This document shows, in pieces, positions 10,562-19,553 of a DNA stretch of 64,000 nt. The notes under the pieces are model-generated. The model was not told the DNA's origin, ran no database searches, and was given only the letters and a program-made list of their open reading frames with translations. Position 1 is the first letter of the stretch. Every line of letters starts with the position of its first letter. The stretch is from Brevundimonas sp. Lineage in GTDB: Bacteria > Pseudomonadota > Alphaproteobacteria > Caulobacterales > Caulobacteraceae. The stretch is taken from NCBI RefSeq assembly GCF_004210735.1, contig NZ_SDZL01000005.1, positions 1-64,000 on the forward strand, given 5' to 3'. Both the position numbers and the translations under genes were made by a program.

Positions 10562-11164
10562 TCAGCCTTTCAGCGCCTTCGCGATCCGGGCGATATGACG
10601 CCCCTGGAAGCGCGCGCCGTCCAGTTCATTCTGGCTGGGCATGCGCGAGCCGTCGCCGCCGGTGATGGTGGTGGCGCCGTAGGGGCTGCCGCCGGTGATC
10701 TCGTCCATCGTCGTCTGGCCGGCATAGCTATAAGGCAGGCCCGACACGACCAGACCGTGGTGCAGCAGCGTCTGGATCAGGCCGATCAGGGTCGTTTCCT
10801 GACCGCCGTGCTGGGTCGCCGTAGCGGTGAAGGCGCCGCCGACCTTGCCGACCAGCGCGCCCTTGGCCCACACGCCACCGGTCTGGTCCAGGAAGTTGCG
10901 CATCTGCGACGCGACCGTGCCGAAACGGGTCCCGGCGCCGATGATGATGGCGTCATAGTTGGGCAGATCGTCCACTGTCGCGATCGGCGCAGCCTGGTCC
11001 AGCTTGTAACCCGAGGCGCGGGCCAGCTCTTCCGGCACCAGTTCGGGCACGCGCTTGATGTCCACCACGGCGCCGTCGACCTCGCGTGCACCGGCGGCGA
11101 CGGCCTCGGCCATCTGTTCGATGTGGCCATAGGTGGAGTGATACAGGACCAGGACTTTAGGCAT
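10562..11164 (-). CDS. wrbA: NAD(P)H:quinone oxidoreductase WrbA
   Basis: This 200-aa flavodoxin-like FMN enzyme reduces quinones by two electrons. The start [22 protein letters not shown] holds the FMN phosphate-binding loop; [22 protein letters not shown] and [17 protein letters not shown] are WrbA hallmarks. The length matches the family once the 29-codon upstream extension in the track is removed. The next gene is an extradiol dioxygenase, which suggests a small aromatic or quinone detoxification unit. Confidence 0.93.
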   Translation of the reverse strand: MPKVLVLYHSTYGHIEQMAEAVAAGAREVDGAVVDIKRVPELVPEELARASGYKLDQAAPIATVDDLPNYDAIIIGAGTRFGTVASQMRNFLDQTGGVWAKGALVGKVGGAFTATATQHGGQETTLIGLIQTLLHHGLVVSGLPYSYAGQTTMDEITGGSPYGATTITGGDGSRMPSQNELDGARFQGRHIARIAKALKG

Positions 11165-11268
11165 TAGGCGCTCCGCATTGAAACCAGGACACGGTTTGGA
11201 AACAGTGTCAGTGGCTGATTTAGTCGCAGCGATGCGAAATGCAACCGCCAATGATCAGATTCGGCGGA

Positions 11269-11730
11269 TCAGATCTCCATCCGCCGCGCCAGCGGACAGA
11301 CGCGATCATAAAAGGCTTGATCCGCAGGCACGAGCGCGCCGCGCGACAGCAGGAACCGATGCTCGACCACCATGGCCTGCTGCTCAATGTTCAACCGATC
11401 CCAGTCGCAGTCGGCGGCCAAGGGATAGGCGTAGGCAGCCGGGCCATCCCCTGCCCTGATCTTGCCCAGCAGCAGGCCGATCCCCTTCTGCGCCTGCCAC
11501 ACATGGACCAGTTCGTGAATGAAGACGCCCTGCAGCCGCGTCGCAGCCTCGGCGAAGTCCGCCGGGAGGTCTCTGGCGGGCCACAGGATCCAGTCGAACC
11601 CGAACCATCGCCCCGGCACGAAGGCGCGCGGGAACGGCGTCGGCAGGATGCGAATGGTGTCCAATCTCAGGGCCTCGCCAAAGGTCTCGACCGCCAGCGC
11701 CCGCTCACCCCCAGTCAGGCCCCGGATCAC
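11269..11730 (-). CDS. Vgr-related / DUF4157-like protein with HExxH motif
   Basis: This 153-aa protein has a zinc-metalloprotease-like HELVHVWQ motif (about residues 72-79) and the N-terminal pattern LTGGERALAVETFGEALRLDTIRI seen in short alphaproteobacterial proteins annotated as Vgr-related. The motif could bind a metal, but the rest of the chain gives no clear peptidase family, and a third ligand cannot be assigned. Its ATG overlaps the stop of the upstream M15 peptidase by 4 nt, so the two are probably translated together. It acts in the cytoplasm as far as can be seen (no signal peptide). Confidence 0.65.
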   Translation of the reverse strand: MIRGLTGGERALAVETFGEALRLDTIRILPTPFPRAFVPGRWFGFDWILWPARDLPADFAEAATRLQGVFIHELVHVWQAQKGIGLLLGKIRAGDGPAAYAYPLAADCDWDRLNIEQQAMVVEHRFLLSRGALVPADQAFYDRVCPLARRMEI

Positions 11731-12596
11731 GGCGAACCGTCAGCCGTCTCGGGTGTGACGCCGGTCCATTCCCAGTGCCAGGGCTCGAACACATAGGGCA
11801 CGAAGCCGAAGCGCCCGGCATTGGCGACCAGCCAGCGATAAGCCGGCCCCTGCGTCTGATGCCGTCGGGCTGAGGCGTCCAGAGAATCCACGCCCATCCC
11901 GTCCAGATGCCCGACGTACAGGTCCACCGCCGTTCCGGTCCGGTGCGCCGAACAGGTCGCCCGGGCCACGCCGTCGCAGTTCCGGTCGCGCGCGCATCGG
12001 GCCGCGTCCGCCTCCGGATCGCGGAAGCCGGAAAAGATCTGCAGCAACTCCGCATCGGCCCCGATCTCGGGAACCTCGGCCCGCGCGGCGGCGACCATCC
12101 GGCGATAGGCGTGCAGCACGTCGCGCCGCAACAGGCGCGTCAGTCGGTCGGCATGCTCTTCCTCGTGAACCAGATAGCCCAGTTGCGCGATGGGCGGCGG
12201 GTCGGGGCACTCGCCCCGGATGCGCGCCAGCACGAACGGCCGCCGCTCTTGCCACAGGCCGCGGAACACCTGAAAGGTCGCCTGATCGAACAGGCCTGTT
12301 CCCGGCAGGTTATATCGCGCCTGAAACGTCGCGAGCCGCCCCGCAAACGCCGCGCTGGATGGGGCGCAACGCGTGGCCAGCTCCTGCTGGATCAGCGGCA
12401 GGTAGGTCTCCCACCCCATCTCGGTCCGATTGAACGGCGACCATTCCAGAGAATGCAGCGTCACTCCGTTCGACCCGGCCGCCGCCTCCCACTCGGGCGC
12501 GCCGACGCAGTCCTCGGCCTGGGCCGCCGCACGCGCGGCGGCGCCGGCCCACATTGTGGCCGCCATCAGTATCGCCGTAAGGAGTCGCATCGTCAT
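11727..12596 (-). CDS. Exported M15-family (VanY-type) D-alanyl-D-alanine carboxypeptidase
   Basis: This 289-aa protein has a signal peptide (about residues 1-26). The C-terminal half has the M15B metal and catalytic motifs: SGFRDPEAD, CSAHRTGTAVDLY (His and Asp ligands) and EPWHWEW. M15B enzymes trim terminal D-Ala from peptidoglycan stem peptides in the periplasm. The N-terminal half has no motif I can name but includes a segment resembling a substrate- or wall-binding region (FQARYNLPGTGLFDQATFQVF). The start at MTMRLL is chosen because it begins the signal peptide; the ribosome-binding site is weak. Cysteines in CARDRNCDG and ATCS may form a disulfide. Confidence 0.8.
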   Translation of the reverse strand: MTMRLLTAILMAATMWAGAAARAAAQAEDCVGAPEWEAAAGSNGVTLHSLEWSPFNRTEMGWETYLPLIQQELATRCAPSSAAFAGRLATFQARYNLPGTGLFDQATFQVFRGLWQERRPFVLARIRGECPDPPPIAQLGYLVHEEEHADRLTRLLRRDVLHAYRRMVAAARAEVPEIGADAELLQIFSGFRDPEADAARCARDRNCDGVARATCSAHRTGTAVDLYVGHLDGMGVDSLDASARRHQTQGPAYRWLVANAGRFGFVPYVFEPWHWEWTGVTPETADGSP

Positions 12597-12701
12597 TTTG
12601 CAAGGAAGCCTCACCGTCGCGCTCAGGGCAAGCTGCACGGCGAACGCGAAGATGGCATGGTGGCGTGCGGCCGACTCGCGCCGCGCTGGACGCCGCCTCG
12701 C

Positions 12702-14066
12702 ATGACCCAGGTCGCCGCCGACGCCCCTCGCCGCTCAAACGCCGTGCTGGCGGCCTTTTCCGGCCCCTGCCTGCCGCTGGCCGCGTTCGGCGTCGCCCTG
12801 CCCGTCACCCTGCCGGAATTCTATGCGACCTATGTGGGGTTAGAGCTGGGCGTGGTCGCGGCGGTGTTCATGGCGGTGCGCCTGATCGACATCGTCTTCG
12901 ACCCCTTCATCGGCTGGGGCATGGACAAGACCCGGACCCGGTTCGGGCGCTACCGGCCATGGATGGCGATCTCGACGCCGATCCTGATGCTGTCGGCCCT
13001 GATGATGTTCGTGCTGGTTCAGCCGGGCGCCGGCGCCGCCTATCTGTTCGGCTGGCTGCTGGTGCTCTACCTCGGCTTCTCGATCGGCACGCTTGGCCAA
13101 CTAGGTTGGGCCGCCGTGCTGGCGCCGCAGTACGACCAGCGCAGTCGCGTTTACGGCTGGTGGCAGGTGTTCAACATCATCGGCGTGATCCTGATCTTGA
13201 TCCTGCCGACCGTGGTGGTGAAGACGGGGGTCGGCGACTACGCCGACGGCGTGCGCATCATGGGCTGGGCAATCCTGATCGCCTTGCCCGTCACCATCGG
13301 CCTGGCGATGTTCGTCGTGCCGGAACCGGTCAACGTCGGCGCCGCACCCCACGGCGGACCCAAGGCCTATCTGGCGCTGTTCAGCATGCCGACGGTGCGC
13401 AAGCTGTTGTTCGCCGATCTGCTGCTGGGCGTCGCGCCGGGCATCACGGGTTCGCTGCTGTTCTTCTTCTTTGGTCAAATCAAGGGCTACGACCACACCC
13501 AGGCGTCGCTGTTCATGCTGTTCTATTTCGTCGCGGGACTGGTCGGCGCGCCGATCTGGGCCTGGCTGGCGACCAAGATCGGCAAGGATCGCGCCTTGGC
13601 CGTCGCCAGCCTGATCTTCGCGGTCCTGTATATCGCCGCGACGCTGGTCCCCGGCGGCAATTTCGCCCTGACGGCGGTCGTCATGTTCATCGCCGGCCTG
13701 CCCTATGCGGCGGGGTTGTTCCTGCTGCGGGCCATGATGGCCGACGCGGGCGACGAGGTGCGACTGGAGACGGGCGTGGATCGCACCGGCCTGATGTTCT
13801 CTATCCTGTCGGCGACGACCAAGATCGGTCACGTCGTGGCGCTGATCCCCTACCTGATCCTGCAAGCCGTCGGCTTCAAGGCGCTGCCGGGGACCGAGGG
13901 CAACAGCGAGATGTCGCTGCTGGTCCTGCAAATCCTGTTCATCGCCGTGCCCGGCCTGCTGCTGGCCGCCGCCGCCTGGGTGCTGAAGGGGTATCCGCTG
14001 ACCCCGAAACGTCACGACGAAATCCGCGAGGCGTTGGCCGTCCGCGACGCCCGGACCGCCGCATGA
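12702..14066 (+). CDS. GPH-family glycoside/cation symporter (MFS)
   Basis: This ~454-aa protein with about 12 membrane segments belongs to the glycoside-pentoside-hexuronide:cation symporter family (MelB type). The N-terminal DPFIGWGMDKTRTRFGRYRPW is the family signature, with the acidic residues used for cation coupling. The sugar cannot be predicted. The start is ATG at MTQVAADAP, though an in-frame ATG 15 codons upstream is possible. The stop overlaps the mazG start by 4 nt. Confidence 0.85.
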   Translation: MTQVAADAPRRSNAVLAAFSGPCLPLAAFGVALPVTLPEFYATYVGLELGVVAAVFMAVRLIDIVFDPFIGWGMDKTRTRFGRYRPWMAISTPILMLSALMMFVLVQPGAGAAYLFGWLLVLYLGFSIGTLGQLGWAAVLAPQYDQRSRVYGWWQVFNIIGVILILILPTVVVKTGVGDYADGVRIMGWAILIALPVTIGLAMFVVPEPVNVGAAPHGGPKAYLALFSMPTVRKLLFADLLLGVAPGITGSLLFFFFGQIKGYDHTQASLFMLFYFVAGLVGAPIWAWLATKIGKDRALAVASLIFAVLYIAATLVPGGNFALTAVVMFIAGLPYAAGLFLLRAMMADAGDEVRLETGVDRTGLMFSILSATTKIGHVVALIPYLILQAVGFKALPGTEGNSEMSLLVLQILFIAVPGLLLAAAAWVLKGYPLTPKRHDEIREALAVRDARTAA

Positions 14067-14851
14067 CCCACTCAATCGACCGCCTGAAGGACATCATGGT
14101 TCGCCTGCGCGACCCGAACGGCGGCTGCCCGTGGGACGTCGAGCAGACCTTCGCCACCATCGCCCCCTATACGATCGAAGAGGCGTACGAGGTCGCCGAC
14201 GCCATCGAGCGCGGCGACATGGGCGAGCTGAAGACCGAACTGGGCGACCTGCTGTTCCAGGTCGTCTTCCACGCCCGCATGGCCGAGGAAGCGGGCCATT
14301 TCGCCTTTGACGACGTGGCCGACGCCATGGCCGACAAACTGGTTCGTCGCCACCCTCACGTCTTCGCCGATGAGGCCGCAAAAGACACCGGCTCGGCCCA
14401 GAAGGCGCGCTGGGAGGACATCAAGGCTGCCGAGCGCAAGGCCAAGGCCCAGCACGGCGTGCTGGACGACGTACCCGTTGGCCTGCCCGCCCTGACCCGC
14501 GCGGCCAAGCTGACCAAGCGCGCGGGCCGCGTCGGCTTCGACTGGCCCTCGACCGACGAGGTGTTCGACAAGCTGGCCGAGGAGGTCGAGGAACTGCGCG
14601 TCGAAATCGCCGCCGGCGACAAGGACAAGGCGCGCGAGGAACTGGGCGACCTGCTGTTCGTCGTCGCCAACCTGGCCCGCAAGCTGGAGGTCGAACCCGA
14701 AGACGCCCTGCGCGCCGCCAACGCCAAATTCGTCCGCCGCTTCGCCTTCATCGAGGCCGAGTTGGCCAGGGACGGCCGCGCGCCGGAACAGTCCGACTTG
14801 GCCGAGATGGACGCCCTGTGGAACGCAGCCAAGACGGCGGAGCGGGCATGA
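14063..14851 (+). CDS. mazG: Nucleoside triphosphate pyrophosphohydrolase MazG
   Basis: This 262-aa protein has two tandem MazG domains. The N-terminal domain has GGCPWDVEQTFATIAPYTIEEAYEV and ELGDLLFQVVFHA; the C-terminal domain has KLAEEVEELRVEI and ELGDLLFVVANLA. The EExxE and ELGD helices bind Mg2+ and hydrolyse NTPs to NMP plus pyrophosphate. This house-cleaning enzyme can lower (d)NTP or ppGpp-linked pools. It overlaps its neighbours at both ends (ATGA overlaps), making an unusual co-translated trio with a sugar symporter and a DUF1643 protein. Confidence 0.95.
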   Translation: MTHSIDRLKDIMVRLRDPNGGCPWDVEQTFATIAPYTIEEAYEVADAIERGDMGELKTELGDLLFQVVFHARMAEEAGHFAFDDVADAMADKLVRRHPHVFADEAAKDTGSAQKARWEDIKAAERKAKAQHGVLDDVPVGLPALTRAAKLTKRAGRVGFDWPSTDEVFDKLAEEVEELRVEIAAGDKDKAREELGDLLFVVANLARKLEVEPEDALRAANAKFVRRFAFIEAELARDGRAPEQSDLAEMDALWNAAKTAERA

Positions 14852-15396
14852 GCGCCGCTCAACACGACCCCGGCGGCAAGGTCCGGCTGGCCCTGATGCC
14901 CGGCGTCAACGGCGACGCGACCTTCAGCGCCGACGGCCGCCACCGGCAACTGATGCGCCGCTGGCTGGGTCCCGTCTTCCCCGAGCGCTACATGCTGTTC
15001 ATCGGCATGAACCCGTCCACTGCCGACGCCAGCGTCAACGACCCGACCTGCGCCCGCGAATGGACGTTCGCCCGGCGCGAAGGCTTCGACGCCATGGTCA
15101 AGGCCAACGTGGGGGACTATCGCGCCACGGATCCGAAGATGCTGCTGGCGACCGGCGTCGTGGCGTCGTCACCCGACAACCTGCCGACCATCCGCAGGGC
15201 CGCCGCCGACGCCGCGCTGGTCGTGCTGTGCCACGGCAAACTGAACAAGGCTCTGGTCCCTGCCCGTCAGGCCCTGATCGCCGCCCTGCGCGAGGACGGG
15301 ATCAGGCTCTGGTGCTTCGGAACCAATGCCGACGGCAGCCCGAAACACCCGCTCTACCTGCGCTCCGATACGCCGCTGAGGCCGTTCGAGGGTTAG
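14848..15396 (+). CDS. DUF1643 family protein
   Basis: This 182-aa protein matches DUF1643 by the segment MLFIGMNPSTADASVNDPTCAREWTFARREGF and the following NVGDYRATDPK. The family has no firmly established activity; it is often found near nucleic-acid-processing genes and in mobile elements. The start ATG overlaps the mazG stop. The end is tail-to-tail with the antiporter gene, the two stops overlapping by 4 nt. Confidence 0.8.
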   Translation: MSAAQHDPGGKVRLALMPGVNGDATFSADGRHRQLMRRWLGPVFPERYMLFIGMNPSTADASVNDPTCAREWTFARREGFDAMVKANVGDYRATDPKMLLATGVVASSPDNLPTIRRAAADAALVVLCHGKLNKALVPARQALIAALREDGIRLWCFGTNADGSPKHPLYLRSDTPLRPFEG

Positions 15397-17021
15397 CCGT
15401 ACCGAAGCTCCTGCAGGTCGATCTCGCGGATCAGCTTGCGGGCGGTTTCGCCTTCAATCAGCCGGTCGCGGCCCAGCCGCACCAGTTCCGACCGTTCCGC
15501 GGCCAGTCCCGCCAGGCGCAGGCAGCGGTCGATCTCGTCCGTCTCTCGCGCGCGGGCCGCATCATCGCCCTCGACCGGGGTGCGGCTTTCGATGCGGTGG
15601 CGATAGATCTCCATCAGTCGCGCCGCCGTCTCGGCGTACAGGTCCGGGTTGGCCTTGCTCTCGGCCATGGCGTGCTGGGTGTCCTCGATGGCGCGAATGG
15701 CAGCCCAGGCGGCGGCGACGCGCGAGCGGTCTTCCTCAGCCAGATGATCCGGTTCCGGTGGCAGTTCGATCCCCTTCAACAGGCGCGGCAGGGCGATGGT
15801 CGCCACCACCAGCGAGACGATGATCACGCCGGCGGCCAGGAAGATCGCCAGATTCCGCGCCGGCATCGGCGTGCCGTCGCCAAGCACGAACGGCAGGGTC
15901 AGGATACCGGCCAGGGTGATGGCGCCCCGCACCCCCGCCAGAGACATCACCGCCACCAGCCGCAGGCCAACCTTGGGGGGCGCTCTATGCCCCTTTTTAC
16001 GGAACAAGGTCAGTTTCAGCGACGTCCACACCCACAGGAACCGCAGCGCCGCCAGGGCGCCCACGATGGCGAGGACGTACACCCCCAGCCACCACACTTC
16101 GCGATGCTGGGTCGTCTGGATGACCTCGGCGGCGCGCGCCATGATCGACGGCATCTGCTCGCCCAGAATGACGAAGATCAGGCCATTGGCTACGAACTGG
16201 ACCGTGTCCCACACCACGGCGCGGCGAATGCGTGTGGCCGCCAGAGCCGAGCCCTGTCGCTCGGTGAAGCTCATGGTCACGCCTGCCGCGACGGCCGCCA
16301 GAATGCCCGACGCATGGATGGCTTCCGCCGCCAGATAGGCCGCGAAGGGGATCAACAGGCTGATCAGGATCTGACCCCCGACATCCTCGCCCCAGCGACG
16401 GCTGATCCACGCCTTCGCCAGACCGATGGCCAGCGTCACCGCCACCCCCGCCGCGACACCTGCCAGCGCCAGCCAGGCGAAGGTTCCGATGGCGTTGGTG
16501 ATGGAGAAGACGCCGGTCGTCGCGGCGATCACCGCGATCCGCATGCAGGTCAGGCCCGTCGCGTCGTTCAGCAGCGACTCGCCTTCCAGAATGTGCATCA
16601 GCCGCTTGGGAATCGGCGCGCGCGAGGCGATGGCCGACACCGCGATCGGATCGGTCGGTGACAGGATGGCCGCCAGGGCGAACGCCACGGCCAGCGGCAT
16701 GGCGGGGATCATCCAGTGGATCAGGAAGCCCAGGCCCACGACGGTGAACACCACCAGACCCAGCGCCAGCTCCAGGATCACCACCCGGTCGCGGAACAGC
16801 GCCTCTTTCGGGATCCGCCATCCATCCACGAACAGCAGCGGCGGCAGGAACAGCAGGAAGAAGATATCCGGCCGCAGATCGACCGCCTCGCCCGTGATCA
16901 GCACCACGCCCGCACCCAGCGCGATCTGCACCAGCGGCAGCGCGATCCGCGTGATCCGCGCCACCCATCCCGACAGCACCACGGCCAGCAACAGGAACAG
17001 GATGGTCTCGATCAGGTGCAT
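15393..17021 (-). CDS. Na+/H+ antiporter, CPA1 (NhaP/YjcE) family
   Basis: This 542-aa inner-membrane protein has about 12 transmembrane helices followed by a cytoplasmic tail of about 130 residues. The ion-binding region FALAAILSPTDPIAVSAIA (about residues 100-118) and LLNDATGLTCMRIAV, plus SLAGVRGAITLAGIL, are CPA1 hallmarks. It exchanges Na+ (or K+) for H+. The start MHLIETILFLLLAVVLSGWV is chosen because the track's extra 42 codons lie inside hflX. It begins 4 nt after the hflX stop. Confidence 0.92.
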   Translation of the reverse strand: MHLIETILFLLLAVVLSGWVARITRIALPLVQIALGAGVVLITGEAVDLRPDIFFLLFLPPLLFVDGWRIPKEALFRDRVVILELALGLVVFTVVGLGFLIHWMIPAMPLAVAFALAAILSPTDPIAVSAIASRAPIPKRLMHILEGESLLNDATGLTCMRIAVIAATTGVFSITNAIGTFAWLALAGVAAGVAVTLAIGLAKAWISRRWGEDVGGQILISLLIPFAAYLAAEAIHASGILAAVAAGVTMSFTERQGSALAATRIRRAVVWDTVQFVANGLIFVILGEQMPSIMARAAEVIQTTQHREVWWLGVYVLAIVGALAALRFLWVWTSLKLTLFRKKGHRAPPKVGLRLVAVMSLAGVRGAITLAGILTLPFVLGDGTPMPARNLAIFLAAGVIIVSLVVATIALPRLLKGIELPPEPDHLAEEDRSRVAAAWAAIRAIEDTQHAMAESKANPDLYAETAARLMEIYRHRIESRTPVEGDDAARARETDEIDRCLRLAGLAAERSELVRLGRDRLIEGETARKLIREIDLQELRYG

Positions 17022-17025
17022 GGGT

Positions 17026-18339
17026 TCAGTCGATGATGTCGGGGTACAGGCGCTCCAGCCGTCCCAGCGCCGATGGATGCAGACGCACGACCAGATAGGT
17101 CCTGCCCTCGGCGTCCGTGTCGCGGAAGGTGACGCGGCCGTTTTCATACAGCCAGGCCAGGGCCTCGCCCTGATGCGGCGCCAACGTCAGCTGCGTTTCG
17201 GGGTCATCGTCTATCAGGCTGGCGATGGTTTCGCGCAGGGCTTCGATGCCCTCGCCTGTCCAGGCCGAAACCGCGACCGCCTTGCCCTCGATTTTCAGAC
17301 GGTCGGCCTGGCCCAGAACCGCCGCGCGGACGTCGGCGTCCAGCAGATCGATCTTGTTCCAGACTTCCAGGATGCGGCGGGTCTTGCCCTCGGGTGTCGG
17401 AATCTGGTCCAGCACCGCCTCGACGTCCCTGGCCTGGGCGGCGCTGTCGGGCGATGCGATGTCGCGGACGTGCAGGATCAGATCAGCCTCGCCCACCTCT
17501 TCCAGCGTGGCGCGGAAGCTTTCGACCAGTTCGTGCGGCAGATCGGAGATGAAGCCCACGGTGTCGGCGATGATGGCCGGTCGGCCCTGCGGCAGACGGA
17601 TGGTGCGCTGGGTCGTGTCCAGGGTGGCGAACAGCAGGTCCTTGGCGAAGACCTCGGACCCGGTCAGCCGGTTGAACAGCGTCGACTTGCCCGCATTGGT
17701 GTAGCCCACCAGCGCAACCGATGGGAAAGGCACCTTCTTGCGCGCCTTGCGGTGCAGGCCGCGCGTCCGGCGCACCTCTTCCAGTTCGGCCTTAAGGCGC
17801 ACGATGCGGTCGGCGATCAGGCGCCGGTCAAGCTCGATCTGGGTCTCGCCCGGACCGCCGGTCGAGCCAGTGCCGCCGCGCTGTCGTTCCAGGTGCGTCC
17901 AGGTGCGGACCAGACGCGAGCGCTCATAGTCCAGCCGCGCTAATTCGACCTGAAGCCGGCCTTCCTTGGTTCGCGCGCGGCGTCCGAAAATCTCCAGGAT
18001 CAGGCCGGTGCGGTCGATGACCTTCACCTCCCACGCCTTCTCCAGATTGCGCTGCTGGACCGGCGACAGGTCGTCGTCGATGACCACCGCTTCGGCGTCG
18101 GCGGCGCGGACCAGAGCCGCCAGTTCGTCCACCTTGCCCGATCCGAACAGGGTCGCGGGCGTGGTCGAGCGCAGTCGCACGATCTCTTCGGCGCGCACGT
18201 CAAGGTCCAGCGCGCGGGCCAGGCCCGCCGCTTCCTCCAGTCGTTCGGTGGCCAGCCGGGGGCTGTCCGAACGACGATCAGGATGGATGACGACTGCCCG
18301 GATCAGCGGGACGGAATGGTCGATAAGTTTGCTGGTCAA
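17026..18339 (-). CDS. hflX: GTPase HflX
   Basis: This 437-aa ribosome-associated GTPase splits stalled ribosomes, especially after heat stress. The N-terminal HflX domain has the glycine-rich GGTGSTGGPGETQIELDRR linker; the GTPase domain has G1 GYTNAGKSTLFN, G3 DTVGF and G4 NKID. The start codon is TTG immediately after the hfq TGA, with no earlier usable ATG, so translation probably couples to hfq. The order hfq-hflX is widely conserved. Confidence 0.95.
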   Translation of the reverse strand: MTSKLIDHSVPLIRAVVIHPDRRSDSPRLATERLEEAAGLARALDLDVRAEEIVRLRSTTPATLFGSGKVDELAALVRAADAEAVVIDDDLSPVQQRNLEKAWEVKVIDRTGLILEIFGRRARTKEGRLQVELARLDYERSRLVRTWTHLERQRGGTGSTGGPGETQIELDRRLIADRIVRLKAELEEVRRTRGLHRKARKKVPFPSVALVGYTNAGKSTLFNRLTGSEVFAKDLLFATLDTTQRTIRLPQGRPAIIADTVGFISDLPHELVESFRATLEEVGEADLILHVRDIASPDSAAQARDVEAVLDQIPTPEGKTRRILEVWNKIDLLDADVRAAVLGQADRLKIEGKAVAVSAWTGEGIEALRETIASLIDDDPETQLTLAPHQGEALAWLYENGRVTFRDTDAEGRTYLVVRLHPSALGRLERLYPDIID

Positions 18340-18585
18340 TCAGTCTTCTTCGGCGTCGGGCTCGTACAGTTGCACGGGCGCGGACGGCATGATGGTCGAG
18401 ATGGCGTGCTTGTACACAAGCTGCGATTGGCCATCGCGACGCAGCAGCACACAGAAGTTGTCGAACCAGGTCACGATACCCTGCAGCTTGACGCCATTGA
18501 CCAGGAAAATGGTCAGCGGGGTCTTGGTCTTGCGGACGCTGTTGAGGAAGGTGTCCTGAAGGTTCTGTCGTTTGTCTTGCGACAT
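18340..18585 (-). CDS. hfq: RNA chaperone Hfq
   Basis: This 81-aa Sm-fold protein forms hexamers that pair small RNAs with mRNAs. The sequence from [44 protein letters not shown] to the Sm2 motif [12 protein letters not shown] is standard Hfq. The C-terminal tail is short, as in other alphaproteobacteria. The track's 29-codon extension is rejected. It sits between dat and hflX. Confidence 0.98.
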   Translation of the reverse strand: MSQDKRQNLQDTFLNSVRKTKTPLTIFLVNGVKLQGIVTWFDNFCVLLRRDGQSQLVYKHAISTIMPSAPVQLYEPDAEED

Positions 18586-18689
18586 GGCAGGTTGGTCCTG
18601 TTCTTGATTTTTCGCGCCGGGAGGCAGCGCGGCGGAGCGTTCGCTCTCGTCAAAGAGCTTAGACCCCGCCACCGGATCGCGGCAACGCC

Positions 18690-19553
18690 CTAAATGGCGT
18701 CGCGGCGCGCCCTTTCAAGATAAAGCGTGCGCAGACGGGTGGTGATCGAGCCTGGTTTCCCGTCGCCGATCTTGGCGCCGTCGATCGACACGGCCGGCGT
18801 CACAAAGGCGCCGGCGGCGGTGAAGAAGGCTTCCCGGGCCCGCTTCGCCTCGTCGACAGAGAACGGGCGTTCGTCCAGTTCGATGCCCTGTTCCTGGATC
18901 AGGTCCATCAGGGTCGTGCGGGTGCAACCGCGCAGGATGTTGGCCTGGGTGTCGCGGGTGCGCAGCTTGCCGTTCTCGTCGATGATCCAGGCGTTGGTGG
19001 ACGAGCCCTCGGTGATCAGACCCATGTCATCGACCATCCAGCACTCATAGGCGCCGCGTTCACGGGCCGCCTGTTTCGCCAGGACGTTGGGCAGCAGGCC
19101 GACGGTCTTGATGTCGCAACGCCCCCAGCGGATGTCGGGCTGGGTGACGACCGCCACGCCCTTCTTCGCATTGGCCTCGCCCTTGGCCGGGTCCAGCGAC
19201 TTGGCCGTGACGACGACGCTGGGCGGCGTGCCCTCGGCCGGAAACGGGTGATCGCGCCGGGCCGTGCCGCGCGTGACCTGCAGATAGACGATGCCGTTCC
19301 TTACCCGGTTGCGCCTCAGGGTCTCTTTCAGCACGCGGGTCAGCGCCTGCTTGGTCATGGGCACGGGAATGCGCAGTTCGGTCAGGCTGCGAACCAGCCG
19401 GGTCATGTGCCCGTCGTAGTCGGCCAGCTTGCCGTCAAAGACGGACCACACCTCATAAACGCCGTCGGCGAACTGAAAACCGCGATCCTCGACGTGGATC
19501 ACAGCATCAGCGTGAGGCCGATAGACGCCGTTCACATAGGCCACGCGTGACAT
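18690..19553 (-). CDS. dat: D-amino-acid transaminase (class IV aminotransferase)
   Basis: This 287-aa fold-type IV PLP enzyme has its catalytic lysine at about residue 149 in [19 protein letters not shown]. Other family motifs are [15 protein letters not shown] at the N-terminus and [13 protein letters not shown]-amino-acid transaminases supply D-Glu and other D-amino acids for the cell wall; the branched-chain aminotransferase is the main alternative, but the FADGVYE and lysine contexts favour Dat. It overlaps the ntrX stop by one base, so it is part of the ntr run. Confidence 0.9.
   Translation of the reverse strand: MSRVAYVNGVYRPHADAVIHVEDRGFQFADGVYEVWSVFDGKLADYDGHMTRLVRSLTELRIPVPMTKQALTRVLKETLRRNRVRNGIVYLQVTRGTARRDHPFPAEGTPPSVVVTAKSLDPAKGEANAKKGVAVVTQPDIRWGRCDIKTVGLLPNVLAKQAARERGAYECWMVDDMGLITEGSSTNAWIIDENGKLRTRDTQANILRGCTRTTLMDLIQEQGIELDERPFSVDEAKRAREAFFTAAGAFVTPAVSIDGAKIGDGKPGSITTRLRTLYLERARRDAI

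Noticed and set aside
13101-14075. 324-codon ORF opposite the GPH symporter
   Set aside because: It is a shadow of a clearly recognisable transporter gene; its product is repetitive in Gln, Asp and Arg.
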